Shown here in pieces: positions 25,981 to 34,839 of a stretch of DNA of 64,000 bases (positions are counted from its first letter, which is position 1; every line of letters begins with the position of its first letter). The DNA comes from an uncultured Clostridia bacterium (lineage in GTDB: Bacteria; Bacillota; Clostridia; Oscillospirales; Ruminococcaceae): contig CANQRG010000004.1 of NCBI GenBank assembly GCA_947626165.1, positions 102,722 through 166,721 on the forward strand, written 5' to 3'. The notes beneath the pieces were generated by a model. The model was given only the letters and a program-made list of their open reading frames with translations. It had not been told where the DNA came from and ran no database searches. Position numbers and translations under genes: made by a program.

Positions 25981-26010
25981 TGGCTGATGAATATTCATCA
26001 GCCATTTTTA
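25980..26010 (+). terminator. Terminator of the pfl operon
   Basis: A perfect palindrome TGGCTGATGAAT/ATTCATCAGCCA (25981-26004) followed by TTTTT. It directly abuts the hydF stop codon on the other strand. Confidence 0.88.
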
Positions 26011-27207
26011 ATATGAAATTTTATCTAAAATGTTGTTCAAATAAGCAATTATAACTCCGTAATTTGACATTGGCACGCCTTGTGCCTTTGCCCTGTCAAT
26101 TCTCGACATTACATATTTTCTGTTAAACATACACGCTCCGCATTGAATTATCAAATCGTACTCTGTTAAATCATCAGGAAAATCAGAACCGCCCACAACG
26201 TCGATTTTTAGTCCCTCGCCGACCTTTTTTCTCAACATTCTCGGTATCTTTTCTCTGCCAATATCCTCTGCTAAAGGCGCATGGGTACAAGCCTCTGCAA
26301 TAAGAACTTTTGACTTTTCAGTCAACATCTCTACAGCCTCTGCGGATTTTATATAATATTCCAAATCTCCCTTATACCCTGCAAACAGAGTTGAATAAGA
26401 AGTCAGCATACTTTCCTTTGGCTTTTTTTCATAAACTGTTTTAAACACCTGAGAGTCGGTAATTATCAGCTTAGGAGGATAAGCCAAAGCATTTAAAGTT
26501 TTATCAAGCCTGTCTGTAGTACAGCTCATAACAACACATTTTTTATCAAGCAAATCACGAATTGTCTGAACCTGAGGAAGTATGAGCCTGCCCTTAGGCG
26601 CCTGAATATCCTGAGGCATTACCAAAAGCACCAAATCGCTGTCGCCGACTAAATTCCCCGTTATACTTCTGCTGCCAAAATCCTCAGGTATAAGACGTAT
26701 TAAATTTTCTTTAAACCTTTCCGTTATGCTCTCATTCTCAGCGCTTATAACTAACGGCTCTTTGCCTGTTGCCTTCTTAACCTCAGAGCTTATCTGTGAA
26801 ATTTCATCGCCTGACATAGTATCAGCTTTGCTTATTACCAGCAGAACAGACGTACCCCTTTTCTTGAAATATTCAAACCATTCAAGCTCTTTTTTTATAT
26901 CTGAATCGGAAAATAGTATTACTGCAACATCTGTTTTCTCTGCCGCTTTTTTTGTCTTTTCAACTCTGATTTTTCCCAGCTCGCCTATGTCGTCAAAGCC
27001 TGCTGTGTCAATCAGCACGCAAGCGCCTATCCCTGCTATCTCCATAGACTTAAACACTGGGTCGGTCGTCGTTCCGGCGACATCTGATACTATTGATATC
27101 TGCTGTTTCGCAAAAGCATTTATAAGCGTTGACTTCCCCGCATTTCTCTTTCCGAAAAAGCCTATATGAAGTCTGTCTGATCTTGGTGTTTCATTTAACG
27201 TCGGCAT
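26008..27207 (-). CDS. hydF: [FeFe]-hydrogenase maturation GTPase HydF
   Basis: Scaffold on which the 2Fe subcluster of the H-cluster is built and passed to hydrogenase. The N-terminal GTPase domain has the P-loop GKRNAGKS (19-26), DTAGFDD and a KAD-type motif (ISKADT). The C-terminal domain has the Fe-S ligands in ACTHAP and CGACMFN. The length of about 400 residues is usual. Of the possible starts, the ATG at 27207 best fits the ribosome site aaaggcgga. Last gene of the hyd operon. Confidence 0.95.
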   Translation of the reverse strand: MPTLNETPRSDRLHIGFFGKRNAGKSTLINAFAKQQISIVSDVAGTTTDPVFKSMEIAGIGACVLIDTAGFDDIGELGKIRVEKTKKAAEKTDVAVILFSDSDIKKELEWFEYFKKRGTSVLLVISKADTMSGDEISQISSEVKKATGKEPLVISAENESITERFKENLIRLIPEDFGSRSITGNLVGDSDLVLLVMPQDIQAPKGRLILPQVQTIRDLLDKKCVVMSCTTDRLDKTLNALAYPPKLIITDSQVFKTVYEKKPKESMLTSYSTLFAGYKGDLEYYIKSAEAVEMLTEKSKVLIAEACTHAPLAEDIGREKIPRMLRKKVGEGLKIDVVGGSDFPDDLTEYDLIIQCGACMFNRKYVMSRIDRAKAQGVPMSNYGVIIAYLNNILDKISY

Positions 27208-27252
27208 AAACATTCCGCCTTTCAAAAATTATTAACCCGTATCACCTTAAAA

Positions 27253-28674
27253 TTAAAATCTGAAATCACGCTCGCCTAAATGTATCTTTTCAATTCTCTC
27301 TTTGGCTATTCTTCTGGTCTTTTCGTTGGGGATAAGCTCAAGCTGTTTTTTAATCAAAGCCTCGCCCTTTCGTCTTGTATCCTCACTGGCATAATCCTCA
27401 AGATACTCTTTTAATGTCATAAGAGCGTTAGGCTGACAGCAGTTTGCTATCTGACCCGATTTGCAAAGGCTCATAAACCTGTCACCTGTTCTGCCCTCAC
27501 GGTAGCAAGCCGTACAAAAGCTCGGAATATAACCCATTTCCAAAAGCCAGTTTACGACCTCATCTAATGTTCTTGTGTCGGTAACGTCAAACTGAGCTGA
27601 GTTTTCCTCCTCAGGCTCGGGGTCAACATAACCGCCGACGCTCGTTCTGGAGCCTCCGCTGATTTGGGAAACTCCAAGCTTTAAAACCCTTTCTCTCGAC
27701 TTCTTAGACTCACGAGTTGAAATTATCATTCCAGTATACGGAACAGCAATTCTTATTACCGCTACCAGTTTTGCAAAAATATCATCTGAGATAGCATTTG
27801 AAAAATCAGCTTTGTCGATGTCGTCAGCGCCGCATATTCTCGGCACAGAAATTGTATGCGGACCTACCCCGTGAACAGCCTCCAGATGCTCTGCGTGCAT
27901 CAAAAGACCTACAAAATCGTATTTATACATTTCAAGCCCGAACAAAACTCCGATTCCAACGTCGTCAATTCCGCCCTCCATTGCTCTGTCCATAGCCTCA
28001 GTGTGGTAAGCGTAATTGTGCTTAGGACCTGTCGGGTGCAAAAGCTCGTAATCGTGTTTGTTATAAGTCTCCTGAAAGAGGATATATGTTCCGATACCTG
28101 CTTCCTTGAGCTTTCTGTAGTTTTCTACCGTCGTTGCCGCAATATTTACATTAACTCGTCTGATAGCACCGTTTTTGTGATTTATAGAATATATAGTTTT
28201 TATGCTCTCTAAAATATACTCAATAGGATTATTCACAGGGTCCTCGCCCGATTCTATGGCAAGCCTTTTATGTCCCATATCCTGAAGGGCTATGACCTCT
28301 TTATTGATCTCCTCCTGAGTGAGTTTCTTTCTTGCTATATGCTTGTTGCAGTGATGATACGGGCAATATGTACAGCCGTTTACACAATAGTTAGAAAGAT
28401 ACAGCGGTGCGAACATTACTATTCTGTCACCGTACAACTTCTCTTTTATCTCCATTGCCGTTTTTTCCATAGCCTCAATACACTCAGGAATTTCACATTC
28501 GAGCAGTACCGCAGCTTCTCTGTGGCTTAAACCTTTGCAGTCTCTTGCCCTCTCGATAAGCGACATCACATATTCCTTGTCGTCTTTACGCTTCTCTGCC
28601 TCTTTCAAGGTATCTAAAATCTCAGCGTCGTTTATAAATTCCTCTGCCTTCATAGACTTAACATCGTACTTCAT
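27253..28674 (-). CDS. hydG: [FeFe]-hydrogenase maturase HydG (tyrosine lyase)
   Basis: Radical SAM enzyme that cleaves tyrosine to give the CO and cyanide ligands of the H-cluster. The SAM-cluster cysteines are C97, C101 and C104 in CVNGCTYC. The second C-terminal cluster is carried by CTAC and a cysteine some 22 residues later in IANCCQPN. The 473-residue length is typical. It sits between hydE and hydF with good ribosome sites. High confidence. Confidence 0.97.
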   Translation of the reverse strand: MKYDVKSMKAEEFINDAEILDTLKEAEKRKDDKEYVMSLIERARDCKGLSHREAAVLLECEIPECIEAMEKTAMEIKEKLYGDRIVMFAPLYLSNYCVNGCTYCPYHHCNKHIARKKLTQEEINKEVIALQDMGHKRLAIESGEDPVNNPIEYILESIKTIYSINHKNGAIRRVNVNIAATTVENYRKLKEAGIGTYILFQETYNKHDYELLHPTGPKHNYAYHTEAMDRAMEGGIDDVGIGVLFGLEMYKYDFVGLLMHAEHLEAVHGVGPHTISVPRICGADDIDKADFSNAISDDIFAKLVAVIRIAVPYTGMIISTRESKKSRERVLKLGVSQISGGSRTSVGGYVDPEPEEENSAQFDVTDTRTLDEVVNWLLEMGYIPSFCTACYREGRTGDRFMSLCKSGQIANCCQPNALMTLKEYLEDYASEDTRRKGEALIKKQLELIPNEKTRRIAKERIEKIHLGERDFRF

Positions 28675-28714
28675 ATTGATCCTCCGTTTTTGATTTTATT
28701 TAAACACAAATATG

Positions 28715-29773
28715 TTAATTATCCATTGTCAATTCCTGATAATCTCCCCTGTCGGTAACTATCTCATATCCAATGCTTTTCATTCTGTTATTTAAACACG
28801 CCTTACACTGTGCAGATTCATCGCCTGTGCAGATTTTGTTGTCATACAAAAGGTACTTCGACCTTACCTCCGTCGGCGAGAGATTTGGCATAACAACATT
28901 AGCTCCTGCCAAAATTCCCTGCTCTCTGCCGATTGGCGAAACAGTTCCAAGAGCCGTAGTTGCAGGAAGAAGCACATTCGGCTTCATAAGCCTTATAAGC
29001 GACAGCATAAAAAGCGTATCCTCAAGACTGCCCTTTTGTTCGTCTCTGAAAGGCGTATCGTGCTGAGGTATAAACGGTCCTATCCCGACCATCTCAGGGT
29101 CAAGTCTTTTAATAAACAGCATATCCTCTGCTAAATTCTCCGCCGTCTGAAACGGCGAGCCTACCATAAACCCGCAGCCTGTTTGAAAGCCTATCCTTTT
29201 TAATGTTCTCAGACATTCCTGCCTATGCTCTGCTTTTAAGCATTTAGGGTGAAGTCTCGCATAATGCTGTGCATTAGCCGTCTCGTGGCGAAGCAGATAC
29301 CTGTCAGCTCCTGCGTCGAAAAGCCTTTGATAACTCTCCTCGCTTCTCTCGCCCAATGAAAGAGTTATCGCACAATCAGAATGTGCGCTTTTTATACTCT
29401 TTACAATATCGCATAAAATCTCGTCAGTGTAGTAACCGTCCTCACCGCTTTGCAATACAAAGGTTCTGAAACCCAGTTCATACCCCTCATCTGTACACCT
29501 TAGTATTTCCTCTTTGCTTAGACGGTAGCGCTCAGCATTTCTGTTTGAGCGTCTTAAACCGCAATAGTAACAATCATTTTTGCAGTAGCTTGAAAACTCA
29601 ATAAGACCTCTTACAAAAATCTTTTTTCCAAATACCCTGTTTGCCTCTTCTCTTGCCAGCTTTGTGACAAACTCTCTGTCTTCCTTTGTATATGTACTGA
29701 TAATTTGTGTGAATTCATCTTTTGATAAGGCTCTTTCACTTTTCAGCTTTTCAATTAACTCTCTGTTATTCAT
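28715..29773 (-). CDS. hydE: [FeFe]-hydrogenase maturase HydE
   Basis: Radical SAM enzyme acting on the cysteine-iron synthon during assembly of the dithiolate bridge. CKNDCYYCGLRRSN holds the cluster cysteines (C64, C68, C71). LQSGEDGYYT and the later GCGFMVGSPFQT are typical of the barrel. The reading frame opens with a GTG at 29791, but taggag just before the ATG at 29773 points to the latter. A second group of cysteines near the end (ESAQCKACL) is seen in some HydE proteins. Confidence 0.95.
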   Translation of the reverse strand: MNNRELIEKLKSERALSKDEFTQIISTYTKEDREFVTKLAREEANRVFGKKIFVRGLIEFSSYCKNDCYYCGLRRSNRNAERYRLSKEEILRCTDEGYELGFRTFVLQSGEDGYYTDEILCDIVKSIKSAHSDCAITLSLGERSEESYQRLFDAGADRYLLRHETANAQHYARLHPKCLKAEHRQECLRTLKRIGFQTGCGFMVGSPFQTAENLAEDMLFIKRLDPEMVGIGPFIPQHDTPFRDEQKGSLEDTLFMLSLIRLMKPNVLLPATTALGTVSPIGREQGILAGANVVMPNLSPTEVRSKYLLYDNKICTGDESAQCKACLNNRMKSIGYEIVTDRGDYQELTMDN

Positions 29774-29792
29774 ATAACTCCTATTACTCACA

Positions 29793-30053
29793 TTAAAGCT
29801 TTGAATAAACCGTTTTAACAGTAATATTCTCTATCATTCCCAGCTTACCCGAAATCGCGCCTATAATATCGTTCGGAGCGTCGACAACAACGCTTATTAC
29901 ATTTACATTTTTCTTTTGATACGGTATACCCATTCTGCCTATTATGTACTGAGAATAATTATGCAGAATTTTATTAAGTCGTTCAGTCTGTTCGATCTCC
30001 TCTACAATTATCGCTATAATAGCAAGCCTTGTATCGCTGTTATTGACCTCCAT
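29793..30053 (-). CDS. TM1266-type putative hydrogenase-system regulator
   Basis: An 86-residue ACT-like/NikR-C-like protein of the family that accompanies hydEFG (TM1266 type). The pattern RLAIIAIIVEE, HNYSQYIIGRMGIPY and NVISVVVDAPNDIIGAISGKLG fits the ferredoxin-like fold. The family is annotated as an iron-only hydrogenase system regulator from context, without proven mechanism. First gene of the hyd operon, directly after the structured leader. Confidence 0.85.
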   Translation of the reverse strand: MEVNNSDTRLAIIAIIVEEIEQTERLNKILHNYSQYIIGRMGIPYQKKNVNVISVVVDAPNDIIGAISGKLGMIENITVKTVYSKL

Positions 30054-30284
30054 ACTTTACCTCTTTTCTAAATCAAAAAATCCTTTCACCAAAAGGCAAA
30101 AGGATAGAATTAACTCACATACCAAATCAAAAAACGATTCGATAAAAGTTTTGCTATACTCTCGCCTTTAAACTCAGGGTTGACCTTTGTTATCAGAACG
30201 ATTTATGTTTTTAAACGCTCGCAGTCAGGACTAAAACCTTTCTGTTTACAAATATATTTTATCATATATTTAGTTAGATGTCAA
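30054..30284 (-). promoter_or_regulatory. Promoter and structured leader of the hyd operon, candidate riboswitch/attenuator
   Basis: On the minus strand TTGACA (30279-30284), 17 bases, TAAAAT (30256-30261). The leader is about 195 bases long. It includes possible pairings TGAC..GGTCA and GAGCG..CGTTC, then GGCGAGAG, and ends with a terminator-like hairpin (ATCCTTT..AAAGGAT followed by TTTTTT, 30074-30105) before the first gene. A long leader with an internal terminator is the layout of riboswitches or attenuators. It does not match the SAM-I, TPP, glycine or T-box consensus as far as I can tell. Confidence 0.6.
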
Positions 30285-30308
30285 CAAGGCGGACCTTGAA
30301 AAACATAG

Positions 30309-30339
30309 AAAAATCTCCCCGATATTCGGAGAGACTTTT
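30309..30339 (-). terminator. Terminator of the YD-repeat protein gene
   Basis: Minus-strand hairpin TCTCTCCGAATATCGGGGAGA followed by TTTTT. Confidence 0.8.
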
Positions 30340-30359
30340 CCTGACATTATTATTTTATT

Positions 30360-31589
30360 CTACTTTATCTTAATAGTCGATTTTTTCACCTTACCATAGA
30401 CGTAAATAATTTTATTATTCTTATCCTTATAAGTTGTATATGCCCTTACACCTACATAGTATTTCTTATTTTTCTTTATCTTTTTACTTGTAACCGTGAG
30501 CTTTTTCTTTGTCGTATTCTTATTTACTATAGGTTTCTTAAGGTTCTTTTTAGCAGAAACTTGCACATTATAGCCTTTTGCATTCTTGACATTTTTCCAA
30601 GAAATATTTATTTTCTTTCCATTGCTTTTTGTTGTAAGCTTTTTAATTTTAGCTTTTTTCATAGCGTTTTTAGCTGCTGTTTTGTCTTTCTTAACTGTAC
30701 TTGCACTCCTGGTTGCTGCAGGTTTTTTAGCGTTTTTATTTCCCTTTGTGATAGATAACAATTTACCTTTGGCATCATAAATATATTTCCACCAACGACC
30801 TGTTGTATATTCACGATACTCTGTAATTAGATTGTCATTAGCATCATATGTATAGCTTTCGTAGTATCCAAAATTAGTTTGATATTTCACCAAATTCTGT
30901 CTTACATCGTAAATGTAACTTTCATAATCTCCATCTTTATACTGGTAAACCTTGCTTGTAATATAACCTAAACTGTTTCTTGCATATGTAATGGTACGTC
31001 TAGCGTCCTCTTCTTTCATTAAATATCCGTTAGCATTATATGTATACTTTTCCCAGTCTCCATCACTATTTTGATAATATGTCTCATTTCCGTTAGTATC
31101 ATACGTATACTTATACCAATAACCCTCATCATCTTTAGAATATTCAGTAGCTATATTTCCATTTGAATAATATGTATATTGCTTAACTTCACCGCTGCTA
31201 TTTTCATAAGACAACTGATTTCCGTTAGCATCATAACTTTCTTTATACCAATAACCGTCGCTGTCCTTATTATAATACGTTGCCACTTCACCATTAGAGT
31301 GATAAGTCCATTGTTCTTCTTCGCCATAGCTATTTTTATATGATGTATTATTTCCATTAGCATCATAGGTTTGTTCATACCAATAACCATTTCCGTCGGT
31401 ATAATAAATCAAATTACCGTTATCGTCGTACTCCCATTTCTCACCGTTTTCTCCTTCCTCAACACTATTTCTAGTGAAAGACGACCTAGATACAGGTGTT
31501 GATTCAGCCCCTGCGGTCATTGCAGGTACAACTCCAAGCAGACTGACTGCCATCATTGATGCTGTGAGCATCGGTAAAATTCTGTTCAT
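30360..31589 (-). CDS. Secreted YD-repeat protein with Lys-rich C-terminal module
   Basis: A 409-residue exported protein. Signal peptide to about residue 28 (AMTAGAES). Residues 48-275 hold about a dozen repeats of the YD/RHS type, (W/Y)xYTYDxNGN, here with aromatic-rich units such as GYWYKYTYDTNGN. Residues 325-409 form a very basic fibronectin-III-like module (INISWKNVKNAKGYNVQVS, YYVGVRAYTTYKDKNNK) shared with the proteins at 32247 and 59482. The highly basic module may bind acidic wall polymers or DNA (inference). No toxin domain follows the repeats, unlike polymorphic RHS toxins. Confidence 0.8.
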   Translation of the reverse strand: MNRILPMLTASMMAVSLLGVVPAMTAGAESTPVSRSSFTRNSVEEGENGEKWEYDDNGNLIYYTDGNGYWYEQTYDANGNNTSYKNSYGEEEQWTYHSNGEVATYYNKDSDGYWYKESYDANGNQLSYENSSGEVKQYTYYSNGNIATEYSKDDEGYWYKYTYDTNGNETYYQNSDGDWEKYTYNANGYLMKEEDARRTITYARNSLGYITSKVYQYKDGDYESYIYDVRQNLVKYQTNFGYYESYTYDANDNLITEYREYTTGRWWKYIYDAKGKLLSITKGNKNAKKPAATRSASTVKKDKTAAKNAMKKAKIKKLTTKSNGKKINISWKNVKNAKGYNVQVSAKKNLKKPIVNKNTTKKKLTVTSKKIKKNKKYYVGVRAYTTYKDKNNKIIYVYGKVKKSTIKIK

Positions 31590-31849
31590 AAATAAATTCC
31601 TCCATTTTTTAAGTTTCTTACAGTAAATGCTATTTTATTGTAGCACCTTCTGAACTGCTTTACAATATTATTTTGTAAATTTTTATTTTTGTTTTTGTTT
31701 TTTCTAATATTACAAAATGTATTTTACAACATAAATATTGTAACAATGACATTATAACATCATTTTTGCTGTTTGTCAATACTTCATATGTGATGTATAA
31801 TAATTTTGTAAGATTTAACGGTTTTATTTATTAAACACGGAGGTTTATT
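31590..31849. promoter_or_regulatory. Divergent control region with TTACAA/TTGTAA palindromes
   Basis: Two inverted repeats: TTTACAA-n7-TTGTAAA (31659-31679) and TTACAA-n8-TTGTAA (31724-31743), plus a further TTGTAA near 31804. The XRE promoter TTGTCA (31773-31778), 17 bases, TATAAT (31796-31801) lies to the right. The sites are placed to control the secreted-protein gene and possibly the regulator itself. Confidence 0.65.
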
Positions 31850-32176
31850 GTGCAAAATAATTTATATTTGTACCCCAATTTAGTAAAGGTCAGAAAAGGC
31901 CGTATGACACAGTCTGAGCTTGCAAAGCTGATAGGGATCTCCCAACAGGAAATAAGCAGATATGAAAGCGGCAACATTAAAGCGCCAATAAATTATATAG
32001 TTGACTTAGCAAACTGTTTTAATGTAAGTACCGACTATATTCTCGGAAGAGAGGTAAGTAACACTGACAACACTGACCCCGAAAATATAATGTATTTATA
32101 CGATCAGTTAACGTATGAAAATAAAATAAGGGCAAATGAAAGAATAAAAACTTTATTAGATTTACAAAACGAATAA
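31850..32176 (+). CDS. XRE-family regulator
   Basis: A 108-residue protein with an N-terminal HTH: RKGRMTQSELAKLIGISQQEISRYESG, then NYIVDLANCFNVSTDYILGRE, the standard XRE layout. The C-terminal 40 residues are helical. The start is a GTG preceded by cggagg at the right distance. It is divergent from the YD-repeat gene and convergent with the LRR protein gene. The palindromes between it and the YD-repeat gene are its likely targets. Confidence 0.88.
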   Translation: MQNNLYLYPNLVKVRKGRMTQSELAKLIGISQQEISRYESGNIKAPINYIVDLANCFNVSTDYILGREVSNTDNTDPENIMYLYDQLTYENKIRANERIKTLLDLQNE

Positions 32177-32215
32177 GGACGAACCTGTTTATTCAGGTTC
32201 GCCCTTATCTTTATA
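32177..32215. terminator. Terminator between convergent genes
   Basis: Hairpin CGAACCTG/CAGGTTCG extended by AAGG/CCTT pairing, then TTATCTTTAT. Confidence 0.85.
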
Positions 32216-32246
32216 TAGGCAGGAATTTTCTTGTCTCTTTTTTATA

Positions 32247-33743
32247 CTACCTTGTTTTCGCCTTTATTATTTTAGACCATTTGCCAAAAGATTTCTTAAT
32301 TTCACCTTTTGCGGATACATATTTCTTATATGCTCTTACTTTAATATAGTATACTCTATTGGATTTCAAGCCCTTAATAATTTTAAAACTGCGGTTTGCA
32401 TTTACAGAAACGACCTTTTTGCCTTTTTTCATTTTTCTATTAAGTCCGCATTTTATCTGATAACCTGAAACGCCTCTTACTTTCTTCCAACTAACCTTTA
32501 ACCGTCTTTTCTTTGAAGTTTTTGTGACCTTCTTAATTTTCGCCTTTTTCACCTTTGGCTTTATATCCTTAATAACCTGATTTACCGTGACATCCGAAAT
32601 ACTTGCACTTGTATTTTGGTAAGGCGTTGCAGAAGTAGGTTCCGGAAGGTCGGAAGTGTTTGAGTTGCTCGGTTCCGTACTGTTTGAGTCGTTTGAATTG
32701 TCTGTGTTGCCTGTGCTGTTTGTGTTATCCGTGTTGTCTTTGTTGTGAGAACTTTCGGTCGGTACGGGGTCTATGCTGTTTATTATAGAATAATTTATAC
32801 CATTGGCTTTGGCATACTCCTCTGCAGTTGAACCCTCATTGCAGATTATAGTAAAATCACTGTACTTATTTCCGTTTTCGTCATAACCTAAGCATTTTGG
32901 TTCTAGCAAAACGCTATTAGAATGGATAGTAATGCTCTTTAACGAATCGCATCCTGCAAATGCCCTGTAACCTATAGTATCTATATTCCAGCTTAGATTT
33001 ACATTACTAAGTTTCTTACAGTTCAAAAAAGCTTCAGATGCAACAAAGCCAAAGTCATAAGGAAAGTTAATAGTCTCTAAAAACTCATTGCCCTCGAATG
33101 CTCCCAAACCGATTTCATTAAGAATAACATTTTTATCAGGCGTATAAAGAGATTCACGCTCACTAACTGTATATCGTGTTTTTATAGTAAATTCCTTTTC
33201 AGAACCTGTATATCTGTAAACTTGATAATAACCGGAATACTCATCTTCCGATGAATATGTAAAAACCAAATCAGGAGCTTTCATTACTCTTATTAAATAT
33301 GTACCGCTCTTATCAGGGTCAAGCAAGTTGGTTTTGCAGTAGTATGTTTCTCCTTTTTTGATCCTCTGAACCATTTTCGCATAAGGAGCGTTATTTTCGA
33401 CTGACGGATCATAAGCGTCGAACTCAACATACTGCACTTCATTTTTTCCACTGTCGAAAAGCGTTATAACCGGCTCATAATAACCATTGTATATAATTGA
33501 ATTACTATATTGCTCTCCCAAAGCCTCAAACAAATAGTATCCGTCCTCAGCAGCTGTAAAGCTGATTATTGCATAATCGCCGCTATCTACTGAAACTTGA
33601 TAAATTATATCACTGTCAATATGCTCCGCGCTATCAAAGTCTATTTCGCTGTCAAAACCAAAAGCAGGCAATGACATACTTGTAAAAAACACGGTTGTAA
33701 GCAATGAACAAATCACCGCAAAAACAGATAAAGTCTTTTTCAT
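32247..33743 (-). CDS. Secreted BspA-like LRR protein with Lys-rich C-terminal module
   Basis: A 498-residue exported protein. Signal peptide to about residue 30. Residues 35-165 look like a bacterial pre-peptidase-type beta domain (YYLFEALG, GTYLIRVMKAP). Residues 205-300 contain BspA/LRR_5 repeats (IGLGAFEGNEFLETINFP, IGYRAFAGCDSLKSITI). An Asn/Ser/Thr linker follows (about 330-385). The final 90 residues are the basic fibronectin-like module (KVSWKKVRGVSGYQIKC, YYIKVRAYKKY). The in-frame TTG at 33755 is part of the ribosome site gggaggg. Promoter TTGACG, 17 bases, TATAAT at 33814-33842. Confidence 0.82.
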   Translation of the reverse strand: MKKTLSVFAVICSLLTTVFFTSMSLPAFGFDSEIDFDSAEHIDSDIIYQVSVDSGDYAIISFTAAEDGYYLFEALGEQYSNSIIYNGYYEPVITLFDSGKNEVQYVEFDAYDPSVENNAPYAKMVQRIKKGETYYCKTNLLDPDKSGTYLIRVMKAPDLVFTYSSEDEYSGYYQVYRYTGSEKEFTIKTRYTVSERESLYTPDKNVILNEIGLGAFEGNEFLETINFPYDFGFVASEAFLNCKKLSNVNLSWNIDTIGYRAFAGCDSLKSITIHSNSVLLEPKCLGYDENGNKYSDFTIICNEGSTAEEYAKANGINYSIINSIDPVPTESSHNKDNTDNTNSTGNTDNSNDSNSTEPSNSNTSDLPEPTSATPYQNTSASISDVTVNQVIKDIKPKVKKAKIKKVTKTSKKRRLKVSWKKVRGVSGYQIKCGLNRKMKKGKKVVSVNANRSFKIIKGLKSNRVYYIKVRAYKKYVSAKGEIKKSFGKWSKIIKAKTR

Positions 33744-33755
33744 ATACCCTCCCAA

Positions 33756-34160
33756 TAAAATACAAATATCCCTACGATTTCATTAAGTCAAATTACATAA
33801 TTGCTTATTTACAATTATACTTTATTTATAACGGTTCGTCAAATATTTTTTATCTGTATTGAATTCTTTACTTATATAATCAATGAAAACATTAAGGTAA
33901 AACCGTTCAGGCAGAGTTGCTTGGACGGTTTAATTCATTTAATAAATTTTTTTGCTAAATTTCATAATATAAACTATATGGATTTCAAGAAAAAACAGCG
34001 TTAAAATATTTAAAAATTACACTCATTGATTATTAATTTTAGTTAAAAGGTAGAATGTTAAATAATTAACAATATTACTATTGACAACGGTAAAAAGTGC
34101 TATTATAATTGTTTCGATAAATAAATACTGATTTATTTTATTAGCTTGTGAGGTGGTTAG
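33756..34160. promoter_or_regulatory. Intergenic region with rex operator, promoter and an unexplained hairpin
   Basis: From left to right: the minus-strand promoter of the LRR gene (33814-33842); a stable hairpin AAACCGT.CA.GCA/TGC.TG.ACGGTTT at 33900-33931 with no gene attached; the Rex palindrome TGTTAA-ATAA-TTAACA (34056-34071); and the rex promoter TTGACA (34081-34086), 17 bases, TATAAT (34104-34109). Just downstream is the inverted repeat AAATAAAT/ATTTATTT. Confidence 0.8.
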
Positions 34161-34799
34161 ATGGCAGATGATGAAAAAACAATACCAAAACAAACAGTTA
34201 AAAGACTACCCGATTATCTAACCTTTCTAAGAGGTAAGGCAGAGGAAGGTTTTACAAACATTTCTGCGCCTGTGGTTGCCAAAGGGCTGAACCTTAACGA
34301 GGTACAGGTCAGAAAGGATTTAGCGGCGGTCAGCGAAAGCGGCGGAAGACCCAGAACAGGCTATCTGCTAAGGGATCTGATTTTGGATATTGAAAAATAT
34401 TTTGGCTATGATAATGTTAAAGACGCTATCATAGTCGGAGTCGGACATTTAGGTAGTGCATTGATATCATTTGAGGGTTTTAAAAATCACGGTCTTAATG
34501 TTGTTGCGGGCTTTGACACAAATGAAAAATTAATCGGAACAGAGGTTCACGGAAAAAAGATTTTTCCTATAGACAGAATAAGTGAAATTTGCAAAAACTT
34601 TAATGTTTACATCGGGATAATAACTGTTCCCGATGAGTATGCACAAGAGATTTGCGACATTATGGTGAAAGCAGGAGTTCTGGCTATATGGAACTTCGCT
34701 CAAGTACATTTAAAAGTACCAGAAAATATAATCGTACAAAATGAAAACCTTGCGGCATCACTTGCACTTCTGTCTAAATCAATAAAAAGACATCATTAA
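34161..34799 (+). CDS. rex: Redox-sensing transcriptional repressor Rex
   Basis: Senses NADH/NAD+ and represses fermentation genes. The N-terminal winged helix covers residues 10-80 (RLPDYLTFL, ISAPVVAKGLNLNEVQVRKDLA). The Rossmann domain has the NAD loop VGVGHLGSAL (92-101). A domain-swapping helix ends the protein. The length of 212 is normal. A perfect Rex-type palindrome lies 10 bases before its own -35, so it is autoregulated. It precedes adhE by 40 bases and shares its transcript. Confidence 0.97.
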   Translation: MADDEKTIPKQTVKRLPDYLTFLRGKAEEGFTNISAPVVAKGLNLNEVQVRKDLAAVSESGGRPRTGYLLRDLILDIEKYFGYDNVKDAIIVGVGHLGSALISFEGFKNHGLNVVAGFDTNEKLIGTEVHGKKIFPIDRISEICKNFNVYIGIITVPDEYAQEICDIMVKAGVLAIWNFAQVHLKVPENIIVQNENLAASLALLSKSIKRHH

Positions 34800-34839
34800 T
34801 TAGCTAACATTAATTTATTTGAATAGGAGAGATTTCTAA

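Noticed and set aside
30360..31589. RHS polymorphic toxin
   Set aside because: Short YD-type repeats only, no RHS core cap and no toxin or immunity gene; it ends in a basic fibronectin-like module.
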